From Acidobacteriota bacterium (lineage in GTDB: Bacteria; Acidobacteriota; Vicinamibacteria; Vicinamibacterales; UBA8438), in assembly GCA_009838525.1 (NCBI GenBank), contig VXRJ01000034.1, positions 235,945 through 299,944 on the forward strand: a DNA stretch of 64,000 nt, given 5' to 3'. The notes under the pieces were generated by a model that made no database searches, had not been told where the DNA came from, and saw only the letters and a list, made by a program, of their open reading frames with translations. A program made the translations under genes and the position numbers. Position 1 is the first letter of the stretch; every line of letters begins with the position of its first letter. Below, piece after piece: positions 22,655 through 32,352 of the stretch.

Positions 22655-25138
22655 TCACTCCGCCGCCGCGTTGCGCATCAGAAATGCCGGGCTCTTCACG
22701 ATCCCGGCGATGAGCGCCGACCAGCGGTAGTCGTCGGCCGCGGCGTCGCGCACGATGGCGCGCACGGTCGGCTTGTCGATGTGCTCCAGGCCCCGCCCGA
22801 GAGCGTAGGAGAGGAGCTTTTCGGTCACCGTCCCGGCGAACTGCTCGGGACGCTCCAGCAGCAGCGCGCGCAGTCCGGCCATCCCTTCCACCGTCCGGCC
22901 GTTCGGCATGGTGGCGGTGGCGTCGATTGCGTTGCCGAACTCGTCCCGGGTCCGCCACGCGCCGAGGCCGCCGAACTGCTCGAGGGCGAAGCCGGGCGGA
23001 TCGATGGACGCATGGCAGGTGGCGCAGGCGGGCGCCTGCCGGTGGCGCTCCAGCCGTTCGCGCACCGACGTGGTGTGGCTGCCTTCGCCCCGCTCCGGCA
23101 GGGCCGGCACGTCGGCGGGCGGTGATGGGGGCGGCGCGCCGAGAATGGTGTCGAGCAGCCACTTGCCGCGCAGAACCGGGGACGTGCGGGTCGGATACGA
23201 GGTCAGGGCGAGGAGGGAGCCCTGACCGAGGAGGCCGCCGCGCTGCTGGCGGTCCGGCAGCGTGACGCGCCGGAACCGCGATCCGTAGACGCCGGGAATA
23301 CCGTAGTGGCGGGCGAGACGCTCGTTGACGAACGTGTAGTCGGCGTCGAGCAAGTCCACGACGCTACGGTCGTCGCGCAGCATGCTGGTGAGAAAGAGCG
23401 TGGTCTCCTGCCGGAACGCCTCGACCAGGTTGTCGTCGAAGTCGGGGTAGGGGACGGGATCGCCCTTGACGTCCTCCAGGTTGCGCAGGTGCAGCCACTG
23501 CATGGCGAAGTCGTCGATCAGCGAGTCCGCCCGCGGATCGGCGAGCATGCGCCGGACCTGCGCCTCCAGGACCGCTGGTTCGGTCAGCCGCCCCGCCTCC
23601 GCCGCGTCGAGCAGCGCGTCGTCGGGAACGGTCCCCCAGAGAAAGAAGGAGAGGCGAGAGGCGATCTCCACGTCGCTCAGGCGGTAGGGCGCGCCGGGCG
23701 CCGTGCCCTCCGGGTCCCGAGTGATGCGAAGCAGAAAGTCAGGGTCGACCAGCACGCGCTCCAGCGCGAGCTGGATGCCGGCGTCGAAGCTGCCGCCGCT
23801 CTCCCGGCCGCTCTCGTAGAAGCCGAGGAGCGTGTCGACATCTTCCGCCGTCACCGGCCGGCGGTAGGCGCGCCGCGCCAGCCGCGAGACGATCTCGGTG
23901 GCGCAGGCCCGCTCTGCCGCGGCGGCCGCCGTCTCCGGCCGGCAACTGAAGATGGCGCGCCGACTCGGCGTGTCGCCCGGTCCGGTCACGTCATACGGAC
24001 CGCCGATCCCCACCGCGCTGACCGCCGCGTTGCCGTGGTAGACCTCGTCGTTGGAGAGCAACTCGCCGGCCTGCCGCGGCTTCAGGATCCCCTCCGGCTC
24101 CCAGACGTTGCGGACGAACGAGATGCCAACGACGCGCGGACCCGCCGCCACCGGCACGCGAACCTCCAGGTTCTCGTCGGCTGTCTGGAGGTAGGCCTCC
24201 CACTCCGGATCGCCGGGCTCCGCGATGGTGAACGTCACCGGCGCGGGCCGGCCGCGGGCTTCGCCGCCCACCGTGAATCGCTTGACCAGCTCGCCGTCGA
24301 TGCGGACGTCGAGCTGATGCTCCGATCCCATGCCGAGGATGTAGTCCTGCCAGTTCGTGCGGAGCTCCAGTTTGATGAGGTACTCGCCGTCGACGGGGAA
24401 GTAGTGCGGGATGGCGACGCCGCCGCGCGAGCCGAGCGGGAGGCTCTCGTCCTGGCGTTCGTCCTGTAGGAGGAGCAGCGGCACGTCGAACGTCTCGAAT
24501 CCCGGGCTGGCCGGCGGAAGGCCGGTCGCGAGACGCGTGATGGTGCGCGCGGCCGAGAGATACCGCTCTAGCTGCGCGGTCGAAATGGACAGCACGTCGG
24601 CGTTGTTGTCGAAGCCGGTGTCCGAGGTCTCGTCGCCCGGCAGCAGGGGCGTCACGTCGAGGTCGAGGGCGAGCAGGTCGCGAATCGCGTTGCGATACTC
24701 GGTCCGGTTCAGCCGGTGCACGGTGCTCGTCCGACCGGGGTCAGGGTTCGCGGCGGCGGCGCGGTCGATCGCGGCCTCGAGGCGGCTCGCCACGGCGTCA
24801 TACGTCGCCGCGTCCGGGCGGGCGTTTCCGGGGGGCGGCATAGCGCCGGTTCGCAGCTTGCCGATCACCCGCTCCCAGACGTCCGCGTGGCGGCTGGGGT
24901 CGTCCGCATCGACGCTGGTCGCAGTCAGTGTGAGGCCGCCGGTCTGCAGCCGATCGTTGTGGCAGGTGACGCAGTAACGGTCGAAGACCGCGCGCGGCGA
25001 GGCGTCGGCCGCCGTCTGGGCTGCTGCGGTTCCCACGGCCGCGCCAGCCAGCACGACGGCGCAGACGGCAGCCGTCAATAGCCTCCCGCCTGTTTGTCCG
25101 GCCATCCGGCGCCGACACTCGTCCCGCCGCCGCACCAT
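22655..25138 (-). CDS. DUF1592-family diheme c-type cytochrome, module a
   Basis: An 827-residue periplasmic protein. After a signal peptide (to about residue 41) comes heme site CVTCH (56-60), DUF1587 (RLNRTEYRNAIRDLLAL, FDNNADVLSISTAQLERYL), a carbohydrate-binding-like beta region, DUF1595 (FSCRPE, RRAYRRPVTAEDVDTLL), DUF1592 (LASRLSFFLWGTVPDDALL), DUF1588 with a second heme site CATCH (705-709), and DUF1585 (TVTEKLLSYALGRGLEHID). All five planctomycete-type domains are present. A redox role with the DUF1552 partner is inferred. ATG 25138 is chosen from the GAAGGAGC six bases upstream; the open frame to 25267 has no signal at its start. A TTGCCC-N17-TACGAT promoter-like pair lies about 70 bases upstream. 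Confidence 0.94.
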   Translation of the reverse strand: MVRRRDECRRRMAGQTGGRLLTAAVCAVVLAGAAVGTAAAQTAADASPRAVFDRYCVTCHNDRLQTGGLTLTATSVDADDPSRHADVWERVIGKLRTGAMPPPGNARPDAATYDAVASRLEAAIDRAAAANPDPGRTSTVHRLNRTEYRNAIRDLLALDLDVTPLLPGDETSDTGFDNNADVLSISTAQLERYLSAARTITRLATGLPPASPGFETFDVPLLLLQDERQDESLPLGSRGGVAIPHYFPVDGEYLIKLELRTNWQDYILGMGSEHQLDVRIDGELVKRFTVGGEARGRPAPVTFTIAEPGDPEWEAYLQTADENLEVRVPVAAGPRVVGISFVRNVWEPEGILKPRQAGELLSNDEVYHGNAAVSAVGIGGPYDVTGPGDTPSRRAIFSCRPETAAAAAERACATEIVSRLARRAYRRPVTAEDVDTLLGFYESGRESGGSFDAGIQLALERVLVDPDFLLRITRDPEGTAPGAPYRLSDVEIASRLSFFLWGTVPDDALLDAAEAGRLTEPAVLEAQVRRMLADPRADSLIDDFAMQWLHLRNLEDVKGDPVPYPDFDDNLVEAFRQETTLFLTSMLRDDRSVVDLLDADYTFVNERLARHYGIPGVYGSRFRRVTLPDRQQRGGLLGQGSLLALTSYPTRTSPVLRGKWLLDTILGAPPPSPPADVPALPERGEGSHTTSVRERLERHRQAPACATCHASIDPPGFALEQFGGLGAWRTRDEFGNAIDATATMPNGRTVEGMAGLRALLLERPEQFAGTVTEKLLSYALGRGLEHIDKPTVRAIVRDAAADDYRWSALIAGIVKSPAFLMRNAAAE

Positions 25139-25272
25139 CGATGCTCCTTCGGTCAGCGGACCCTTGCGGCCCGTCGAGACGACCGCGTTGAAGGCCTGCA
25201 TCGTACTCGGCACCGGTGGAACGGGCAATACCTGGGTATCGGTGCCTTGCGGGACTAGAATCACCATCCGAC

Positions 25273-26064
25273 GTGCGGACTACACCGGAACCTGACGTCG
25301 CGGTAAGCGTGGACGGCCTCACGTTCACCTACGGAGCGGGCGAGGTCCTGCATGGGATCTCCTTCGAGCTCCGGCGCGGCGAAGTCGTCGGGCTGCTCGG
25401 GCGTAACGGAGCCGGGAAGAGCACGACCATCAAGATTCTCGCGGGCATCCTGCCGCCGGGCGACGGGACGGTAGCCGTCGCCGGTCATGCGATGCCGGAC
25501 GAAGCGGTCGAGGCAAAGAAGCACATCGGCTACGTGCCTGAGGCCGCCGGTCTGTTCGAGAGCCTTACCGGCGAGGAGTTCCTTGAGCTGATGGGTCGTC
25601 TTCAGGACGTCCCCGAGGAACGGCTACAGCTGCGCATCGAGCGGTTCCTGGAACCGTTCGGGCTGACCGAGGATCGCGTGCGCCCCCTCGACGAATTTTC
25701 CAAGGGAATGCGCCAGAAGATCCTGCTGTGCGCGGCGCTCCTGCACGATCCGGACATCGTCCTGCTCGACGAGCCGCTCTCGGGCCTCGACGTCAACACC
25801 GGCATCATGGTGCGGGATCTGGTGGCGGCGCTGGCGGCGGAAGGCAAGACCATTCTCTACAGCTCCCACGTGCTCGACGTGGTGGAGCGTGTCTGCGACC
25901 GCGTCCTGATCATCGAAGAAGGCCGGCTGATCGCCGATGGCTCGATCGAGAAGTTAAAGGCGTCCGCCGAGCGGGGCAGCCTGGAGGACGTCTTTCGGCA
26001 ACTGACGGATACGGAAGAGGCGAGCAGCGGCGTTTCCGCCGTCATCGAGGCGCTGCGCTCGTGA
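25273..26064 (+). CDS. ABC transporter ATP-binding protein
   Basis: About 263 residues with all ABC ATPase motifs: Walker A GRNGAGKST (43-51), the signature-like FSKGMRQK, Walker B DIVLLDEPLSGLD and H-loop ILYSSHVLDVVE. The IGYVPEAAGLFESLTGEEF segment is typical of ABC-2 type export ATPases. It overlaps the permease gene by four bases (GTGA) and should drive export through that protein. The frame is open to a GTG at 25216; GTG 25273 is chosen because homology begins a few residues later, but neither has a Shine-Dalgarno, so the start is uncertain. Divergent from module a. Confidence 0.92.
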   Translation: MRTTPEPDVAVSVDGLTFTYGAGEVLHGISFELRRGEVVGLLGRNGAGKSTTIKILAGILPPGDGTVAVAGHAMPDEAVEAKKHIGYVPEAAGLFESLTGEEFLELMGRLQDVPEERLQLRIERFLEPFGLTEDRVRPLDEFSKGMRQKILLCAALLHDPDIVLLDEPLSGLDVNTGIMVRDLVAALAAEGKTILYSSHVLDVVERVCDRVLIIEEGRLIADGSIEKLKASAERGSLEDVFRQLTDTEEASSGVSAVIEALRS

Positions 26065-27725
26065 CGACCCTGCCCACTGGACTGCGGCACCTGGTTCGCG
26101 GACCGGCGGTCACCCGTCTGCTCAAGCGCCGCGGCATCGATCCGCGACAGTACTGGGTCCTCGTCGACCTCTTCGAGACGCTGGGCGCGCGCCAGGAACT
26201 CATGGGCCTCGGAAGTTACGACTCCGTGCGCTTCCTCGCGATCATGTGGTTCATCCTGTCGGCCTTCATCAGCGTCGTGATGGCTGCGGTGGGTGAGGCC
26301 CCGCAGACCTACCTTCTGATCTTTCTGGCGTTGACGGTCTTTCAACTCAGCGTCGTCCTGGTTGCCGAGGTCGCCGAAACCCTGGTGAACCCGGTCGACG
26401 GACTCGTCCTGGCGCATCAGCCGGTAAACGGCGCCACCTGGTGGGCGGCGAAAGTGACTCACCTGGTCCGCGTCGTGGTCTGCGTCGTGATCGGGATGAA
26501 CGGGGTGCCCGCGTTCGTCGGCGCGCTGCTTTCCCACAGCGGCACGTACGCCCGCCTGGCCTATCCCCTGACCCACTTCGTGACCGTGCTGGCGGCCGGG
26601 CTGGTCGCCGGACTGCTGTGCTGCAGTCTGTATGGATGGCTCGTGCGCTTCGTGCCGGTTCGGCGTCTGAAGGGGGCCGCGGCAGCGTTCCAGGCTGTCC
26701 CCATGCTCCTCATCTTCGGGTTTCGATACCTGGATGACCTGGCCGCGGAGCTGCGAGCCTGTGCAGCCTCGGTCGGGCTGCCTGCGGCGTGGCGCGCGAC
26801 CGGGGAGGCGCTACCGGGCGGATTCTGGCCCTTGGTGATGATCGCGGTCGTGGCCGTGGCGACGTTCGCGGTCGTCTTCGGGCTCCGCGCGCTGTCTCGG
26901 GATCATCTGATCCGGGCGTCGAGCCTGATGCAATCAGGGGCCGGAACCCGGCGGCGCACGCGCCGGCGACTGCCGATCGCGCGTTGGGTGGGGAGGCTCA
27001 CCGGCGGGCAGGCCGCCCGCGCCGGCTACGAGTATCTCCGCTGGTTGCTGGTCCGGGACTGGCAGTTCCGGCGCAGCATGGCGATGCAGGCGCCGGGTCT
27101 ACTGGTGATGCTCACTGTCCTGCTCGTCGTCGGGCGCGACCGATCGCCATTTGGCCCGGAGTTCGCCTTCACGCACTTTCTGCCGCACCTGCTGGGCATG
27201 CTCGTGCTACTTGTTTGCCTGCTCCTGGCGTACGGGAACGACTACAAGGGCGCCTGGTCGCTTGCCATCGTACCGGACGACCGGTTCCGCCCGTTCGCTC
27301 GCGGGATCCACGCTGCCCTCTGGATCCTCGTGGTCCTGCTCCCGAACGCCTTCTTGCTGCTCGTGCTCGCCTGGTCCTGGGGCTTCGTCGATGCCGTCCT
27401 GTTCATCGCCTACTGCACGGCCGTCTCTTCGTTCTATCTGGGAGTGGGGCTGTGGCTGATAGGCGGGGTACCGTTCGGCAGGCCGATGGATCCGACCCGC
27501 AACACCCTCGCGATGGGGGCCATGTTGGTTCTCTTCATGGCCGTGGCTGCGGCTGTCGGGATCCAGTACGTGTTGTTCCGCTGGGTCGCCGCGGTGGCCG
27601 CGATGACAATTGCCGTAGCCGTCGGGGCCGGCTTCCTGACGTCCATCACGCTGGACGACTTTGCGAAACGGATGCGGGAGAGTCTGAAGCCCGCCACGCC
27701 GGGATCCATGTTCCGCTTGACGTAA
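26061..27725 (+). CDS. ABC transporter permease, large multi-spanning membrane protein
   Basis: A 554-residue protein starting at the GTG of the GTGA overlap with the ATPase stop. About twelve hydrophobic segments are visible, for example FLAIMWFILSAFISVVMAAV, TYLLIFLALTVFQLSVVLV, AMQAPGLLVMLTVLLVVG and MLVLLVCLLLAYG, separated by arginine-rich cytoplasmic loops (AGTRRRTRRRLPIARW). No enzymatic motif is seen. By position it is the membrane partner of the upstream ATPase. The family is not one recognised by name and the cargo is unknown. Ends 80 bases before the convergent PQQ pseudogene. Confidence 0.85.
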   Translation: MTTLPTGLRHLVRGPAVTRLLKRRGIDPRQYWVLVDLFETLGARQELMGLGSYDSVRFLAIMWFILSAFISVVMAAVGEAPQTYLLIFLALTVFQLSVVLVAEVAETLVNPVDGLVLAHQPVNGATWWAAKVTHLVRVVVCVVIGMNGVPAFVGALLSHSGTYARLAYPLTHFVTVLAAGLVAGLLCCSLYGWLVRFVPVRRLKGAAAAFQAVPMLLIFGFRYLDDLAAELRACAASVGLPAAWRATGEALPGGFWPLVMIAVVAVATFAVVFGLRALSRDHLIRASSLMQSGAGTRRRTRRRLPIARWVGRLTGGQAARAGYEYLRWLLVRDWQFRRSMAMQAPGLLVMLTVLLVVGRDRSPFGPEFAFTHFLPHLLGMLVLLVCLLLAYGNDYKGAWSLAIVPDDRFRPFARGIHAALWILVVLLPNAFLLLVLAWSWGFVDAVLFIAYCTAVSSFYLGVGLWLIGGVPFGRPMDPTRNTLAMGAMLVLFMAVAAAVGIQYVLFRWVAAVAAMTIAVAVGAGFLTSITLDDFAKRMRESLKPATPGSMFRLT

Positions 27726-27804
27726 GACGGACGCGGACCGGGCGGTCAGGAGCCTGTGCCGCAGAAGTAGCGCGGGCGAACTCTTCGCGGCCCGCCAGGG
27801 CGCG

Positions 27805-29931
27805 CTAGCTCTCCGGGAGCGCGAAGGCGACCAGCCGCGGCCCGCCGCCGATGGTGAGCGCGATGTACTGCCGGCCGTCGACCAGGTAGGTCATCGGCGT
27901 CCCGATGGCGCCGCTCGGGAGGTCCACCGACGCCAGCTCCTCCCCGGTCGCCTTGTCGTACGCCACCATGCGCGGTCCGCCGTCGGAGCCGCCCGCCGTC
28001 AGGCAGTAGATGAGCAGCGTCCTCGTCAGCAGCGGCCCGTTGCTGCCGTTGTCGCCGCCGAGCGGCGGCAGGTTGAGGTCGCGCAGCAGCGGGTGGTTGC
28101 GGTAGCGGTCGCCGTTACCGGTGGGCACCCACCAGACGTGGTCCCCGGTGTTGATGTCGATCGCCGTCATGCGCGAATAGGGCGGCTTCAGCAGCGGAAG
28201 CCCCTGCGGCATCTGCGGACTCTGCCGGATGGCGCCGCGGCGGGCGAGCCGTTCGGCCTCCGGCGCGCCGTGCGTGAAGCGCATCGTGGCGCCGAGCGCC
28301 GGGTCCGGCGCATACAGCGGGATCACCGTGGCCTGGTTGCGCGACGGCACGTAGAGCCATCCCGTCTCGGGATCGATCGCCGCGCCGGCCCAGCCAGCCG
28401 CGCCGCCGTCGGGAGGCCGCATCAGGGTACCCCGCGTTTCGCCTTCGATCGGGCGATCCAGCGGCGTGAACAGCGGTCCGAGCCGGAAGCCCTCGACCGC
28501 TTCCATCGCCATCTCGCGGATCCCCGGCGGCACGCCCACGAGGTCGTCGAGGGTCCCCCCCTGTTAGTCTAACGCCGCCGGTTCCGTCGGGAAGGGCTGC
28601 GTCGGCGACGGCACCTCGCCCGGCATGTTCGTTTCCTGCGGCACCGGCCGCTCCTCGATGGGCCAGATCGGATCGCCCGTCACCCGGTCGAAGACGTAGA
28701 CGAAGCCCTGCTTGCTCACCTGGGTGATCGCCTTGATCGGCGTGCCGTCGACGACGACGTCCACGAGGTTCGGATGGGTCGGGAAGTCGTAGTCCCACAG
28801 CCCGTGGTGGACCGCCTGGAAGTGCCAGACGCGCTGGCCCGTCTCCACGTCCACCGCGATCAGCGTCTCCGAGAAGAGGTTGTCCCCGAGCCGGTCGGCG
28901 CCGTAGTAGTCGTTGGTCGTCGTCCCGGTGGGGAGATAGACGTGCCCCAGCTCGTTGTCGCCGGCCAGCATCGACCAGACATTGGCGTTGCCGGAGTAGC
29001 GCCACGATTCGTTCAGCCAGGTGTCGGCGCCGTACTCGTCGGGACTGTTGGGGATGGTGTGGAAGTCCCACGAATGCTCACCGGTCCGCACGTCCCACGC
29101 CCGCACCCAGCCCGGAATCGCTTCCTTCGTGATGCGCCGGTCGGCGATCTGCGAGCCGTGGATCACCTTGTCGCGGACGACGATGGGCGGCGAGTGGATG
29201 CCGTAGAGCAGCGCGTTCAGATAGTCGCGATCCTCGCGGCTGGCACGCGGCAGGCCGACCATCGCATCGACCATGCCGCTGCCGTCGGGCCCGAAGTCGG
29301 GGCACGGCCGCCCGGTCCCCGCCTTCACGCAGACGACATAGCCGTTGCCGGTGCCCCAGAAGATTCGCTCGTCCCCTTCCCCGTCAGTCCAGTAGGCGAC
29401 GCCGCGCTGGCGCCACGTGCCGGTCATGGGGGTGGTGCCCTCTTCGTAGCTCTTCGGATTGAAGACCCACAGCGTCTCGCCGGTCGTCGCGTCTACCGCG
29501 ACCCCCTGGGACAGCGGCGTGTTGAAGTAGAGAACGCCGTCCACCATCAGCGGCGTCGCCTGGAAGCCGGTGGGGCTCGGCAGGTGGCCGGTCCGGTAGA
29601 GGTCGGGCGTCTCCGCGACGAGTTCCTCGACGATGGCGTCAAGCGGCGCCGTCCACTCTCCGCCGCCCGGCGTCGTCTTGCTGACCTGAAGGTCCACCGA
29701 CAGCCACTCCCAGGCCAGCTCGAGGTCGGCGAAGTTGCCGGCGTCGATCTGATCGAGTGGCGAGTACTTCCTGCCGCCGATGTCGCCGGCGTAGCTGCGC
29801 CACTCACCGTTGGAGGTGTCGTACGTCTGCCAGGGGCCGGAGTTGCCGCCCTGCTGGGCGTACGCGGCGGTGGCCGCCCAGTGCGGCGCGGCGAGCAGGA
29901 GCATCACGGCGAGTGAGAGCGATTTGCGCAT
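27805..29931 (-). pseudogene. PQQ-dependent dehydrogenase interrupted by one in-frame TAA
   Basis: A 708-codon reading frame, apart from TAA at codon 456 (28566-28564). The upstream 455 residues carry a signal peptide (MRKSLSLAVMLLLAAPHWAA) and propeller blades (WQTYDTSNGEWRSYAGDIGG, HHGLWDYDFPTHP); the downstream 252 continue in the same frame with GFRLGPLFTPLDRPIEG through LVAFALPES. The intact paralogue at 34194-36305 has Tyr (AAFDYQGIEI) exactly where this gene reads AALD-stop-QGGTL, so one TAC-to-TAA change explains the break. It could be a young nonsense mutation, a sequence error next to a C6 run, or two separately translated halves (GTG 28539 is available). Without the last blades the propeller could not close. 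The start at 29931 has GAGG upstream. Confidence 0.88.
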
Positions 29932-30025
29932 AGGGAACCTCGATTCCGGCTCGGAACGACAACATTCAATCACGATCCCGTCGGGATCGGGGCAGTACTT
30001 CAGCGCCGCTCACAAGAGCCGAGAT

Positions 30026-31693
30026 TCAACCCTCCGCTGGGTCCTTCTCGGCCGCAAGCCGTTGCGCCTCGCCTTCAATCTCGTGCATCAGCACTACCAG
30101 GTCCAGGACATCGTGGCTGGCGACGGAACCCAGAAACCGGTCCGTGTCGCGCTCGATGATCGGAATGACGCCCAGCGAGTGATCCGTCATACGCTCCAGC
30201 ACGTCGTCAACCGGCTCATCGGGCCAGGCGCGCGGAACGTTACGGCGCAGCAGGTCCCTCAGGGGTGTATCCGCCTGCGAGCGTTCGTCCAGACGGTGGA
30301 GTCTTGCCAGCGACACGACGCCCACGGCAGCATCGTCCTCCACGACGAGGTAGTCCGATTGGTTCGGAACCGTCCATTCGTTCAGGAAGTCCCTCACGGA
30401 CAGCTCGGGAGCGGGGTAGGCGCGCGTGCGGTCCATGATGGACCCCACCAGGACCCCTTTCATCGCGTGCCGGGCGAACGACGGCGGCACGGCCGACGGA
30501 GGCGTCGCGCGCTCCGGATCCTTGGCCCGGCGGGTGGCCAGACCGATCACGGAGGGCATCACCAGGATGTACCCGAACATGATGAACGCAAGGAGCGAGA
30601 AGACCTCGCGGGTGATCATGCCGGTCTCGAGCAGAACAAGCAGGAGAGCGATTTCGGCTACACCCTTGGCCATCAGCCCAACGGCGAGGACGACCGGGGT
30701 GTCGAGCCGCGCCAGGTAGGTGCCGATGAGGGCGCCGGCGAACTTGCCCCCGATCGGGACGGCCGCCACGGCGATGATCGTGGCGGCGGGCAGCGCGGTG
30801 AAGGACAAGTCCAGGTACAAACCGGCAGACGCGAACAGGAGGGGCACGAAGAGTCCGTCCGCAATGCTCCGGATGCCGGGCATGATGTCCCTGCGCATGC
30901 GGTGTGGCAGCCCGGAATGCGCGGCGCCGAACAGGAGCGCGCCGAGCGAGCCGTGGAGGCCGATCCGTTCAGCCCCCGCGACCACGACGAAGAGGCTGCC
31001 GATCAACAACCCGAACGAGAGCTCGGACACGTGCAGCCAACGTTGGAGAAAAGCGATGGCGACGGGAAGCACCTTCGTCGACAGGAACCACGTGACCACC
31101 GCGAAGCCGATGATCTGCCCGAGCAACTGCAATACGCCGCGAATGCTCGTCTCGTGGACGGCCTCGCCGATAGTTACCCCGACCAGGAGCAGGGCAAGCA
31201 CTTCCGCGATGATGACGGTGGTGAAGATCCTGAGCCCTATCAGCTTCTTCAGAATCCCGAGGTCGGCCAGCACCTTGACCGCGAGACCCAGGCTGGACAG
31301 CGACAGGATCCCGGCAACCGCCAACGCCTCGTCGAACGCAAGCCCCAACGCGAACTCCAGGCCGAAGAGGTCGGACGTGACGACCAGAGACACGAGAACC
31401 GAGATCGCGACCGATACCGTCGCGGCAACGAAATAGGGACCGCGGATGGTGGCCTTGAAGCCCGGAAGGTCGAGCTCGTCGAGGCCGATGAGGAAGAAGA
31501 AGACGGATACGCCGACGCTGAGGAAGACCTGAAGGTCGTCCGTCGGTTCGACAATGCCGGTCGCAGGCCCGAGCAGCACGCCGGCCAGCGTGTACGCCAC
31601 GATGGCGCTCAGGCCAATCCGCCCCAGGACGCCTTCGCTCAGCTTGGCAGCGACGACGAGGAGGCCAACACGGAGCAGTGCGTCGATGCTCAT
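30026..31693 (-). CDS. CPA2-type cation:proton antiporter with C-terminal CBS pair
   Basis: A 555-residue protein. Residues 1 to about 395 hold 11-13 membrane helices of the Na+/H+ exchanger fold (GLSAIVAYTLAGVLLGPATG; FFFLIGLDELDLPGFKATI; AFDEALAVAGILSLSSLG). The C-terminal 140 residues are cytoplasmic and form a CBS-domain pair (IMDRTRAYPAPELSVRDFL; VLERMTDHSLGVIPIIERD), which normally senses adenine nucleotides. It should exchange Na+ or K+ for H+. ATG 31693 overlaps the PIN toxin stop by four bases, making this the third gene of a toxin-antitoxin operon. The frame's upstream extension lies inside the PIN gene and is not used. Confidence 0.92.
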   Translation of the reverse strand: MSIDALLRVGLLVVAAKLSEGVLGRIGLSAIVAYTLAGVLLGPATGIVEPTDDLQVFLSVGVSVFFFLIGLDELDLPGFKATIRGPYFVAATVSVAISVLVSLVVTSDLFGLEFALGLAFDEALAVAGILSLSSLGLAVKVLADLGILKKLIGLRIFTTVIIAEVLALLLVGVTIGEAVHETSIRGVLQLLGQIIGFAVVTWFLSTKVLPVAIAFLQRWLHVSELSFGLLIGSLFVVVAGAERIGLHGSLGALLFGAAHSGLPHRMRRDIMPGIRSIADGLFVPLLFASAGLYLDLSFTALPAATIIAVAAVPIGGKFAGALIGTYLARLDTPVVLAVGLMAKGVAEIALLLVLLETGMITREVFSLLAFIMFGYILVMPSVIGLATRRAKDPERATPPSAVPPSFARHAMKGVLVGSIMDRTRAYPAPELSVRDFLNEWTVPNQSDYLVVEDDAAVGVVSLARLHRLDERSQADTPLRDLLRRNVPRAWPDEPVDDVLERMTDHSLGVIPIIERDTDRFLGSVASHDVLDLVVLMHEIEGEAQRLAAEKDPAEG

Positions 31694-32100
31694 GAACGGG
31701 GAAGCACTTCCGCGCCGGTCAGGCCGAGGTGATGGTCCGTCGCCCAGACGGTCCGAATGCCGTGGCGCGCCATCAGCGCCAGGCTGGAGGCGTCGACCCA
31801 GGTCAGGCGTGCGCCGCGCAGTTGGTTCAGCATGCGCCACGTCTCGTCGCGGAGATCGGGGTCGGTGTCCAGGACAACCAGCCCGTCGAGGTTATCGATC
31901 AGGAGCCGAAATCGCCGGGCTGCCTCTTCGCCGTGCCGGTGAAGGAACCAGGCGTACGCCTCGGCGCAGACGAGTACCGAAGTGAACCAGCGCGGCTGCG
32001 GCCCTCCGAACAGGACCCGTGCCTGCTCGTGATGACGGTCCCGGGTCGTGCGGATCGCGACGAAGATCCCGGTGTCGAGAAACACCGGTCCACCGTTCAC
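31690..32100 (-). CDS. PIN-domain toxin (VapC-like ribonuclease)
   Basis: A 136-residue PIN domain: first acidic residue in PVFLDTGIFVAI (Asp9), Glu in VCAEAYAWFL, and the later Asp pair in RLTWVDASSLALMARHGI and VWATDHHLGLTG. The family cleaves RNA with Mg2+; in VapBC systems the partner antitoxin blocks it. The start overlaps the ribbon-helix-helix gene by four bases and its stop overlaps the antiporter by four bases, so all three are one transcript. Target RNA unknown. Confidence 0.92.
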   Translation of the reverse strand: MNGGPVFLDTGIFVAIRTTRDRHHEQARVLFGGPQPRWFTSVLVCAEAYAWFLHRHGEEAARRFRLLIDNLDGLVVLDTDPDLRDETWRMLNQLRGARLTWVDASSLALMARHGIRTVWATDHHLGLTGAEVLPRS

Positions 32101-32324
32101 GGGTCGTCGTGCCCGTAGACGACTTCGTCAACGGTTGTGCTGTCGTTCGGATGGCCGTCCAGATCGCCCGCAAACGCCATCCACGGCTTGTTGCTCGGTT
32201 CCCGCGAGACCGTTTCCTGCAGGCTCCGGCGGCACAACTCGGCAAGCGAGATGCCCTGGCGCTTCGCGAGCTCCCTTGCTCGCTCGTACAGCTCCGCGTC
32301 GACCGATATCTGGGTCCGAATCAT
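32097..32324 (-). CDS. Ribbon-helix-helix antitoxin (VapB/CopG-like)
   Basis: A 75-residue protein whose first 40 residues form a ribbon-helix-helix DNA-binding fold: beta strand RTQISVDAELYERARE, turn KRQGIS and second helix LAELCRRSLQETV. The acidic C-terminus (DGHPNDSTTVDEVVYGHDDP) is the probable toxin-binding tail. It is the first gene of the operon with the PIN toxin and the antiporter. Its start codon lies within a palindrome (32324-32352) that is the likely autoregulatory operator. Confidence 0.9.
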   Translation of the reverse strand: MIRTQISVDAELYERARELAKRQGISLAELCRRSLQETVSREPSNKPWMAFAGDLDGHPNDSTTVDEVVYGHDDP

Positions 32325-32352
32325 GTTATCACTTTAACATTTTATGATAACA
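32324..32352 (-). promoter_or_regulatory. AT-rich palindrome over the toxin-antitoxin promoter
   Basis: TGTTATCA (32324-32331) and TGATAACA (32345-32352) form a perfect 8-bp inverted repeat with a 13-base AT-rich centre that contains, on the minus strand, a -10-like TAAAAT. It overlaps the antitoxin start codon and touches the stop codon of the thioredoxin-Sel1 gene. Autorepression by the ribbon-helix-helix protein is inferred. Confidence 0.6.

Noticed and set aside
25728..26060. Upstream extension of the permease frame inside the ABC ATPase gene
   Set aside because: The extension is an Arg-rich shadow of the ATPase; the GTGA overlap at 26061 gives the natural start.
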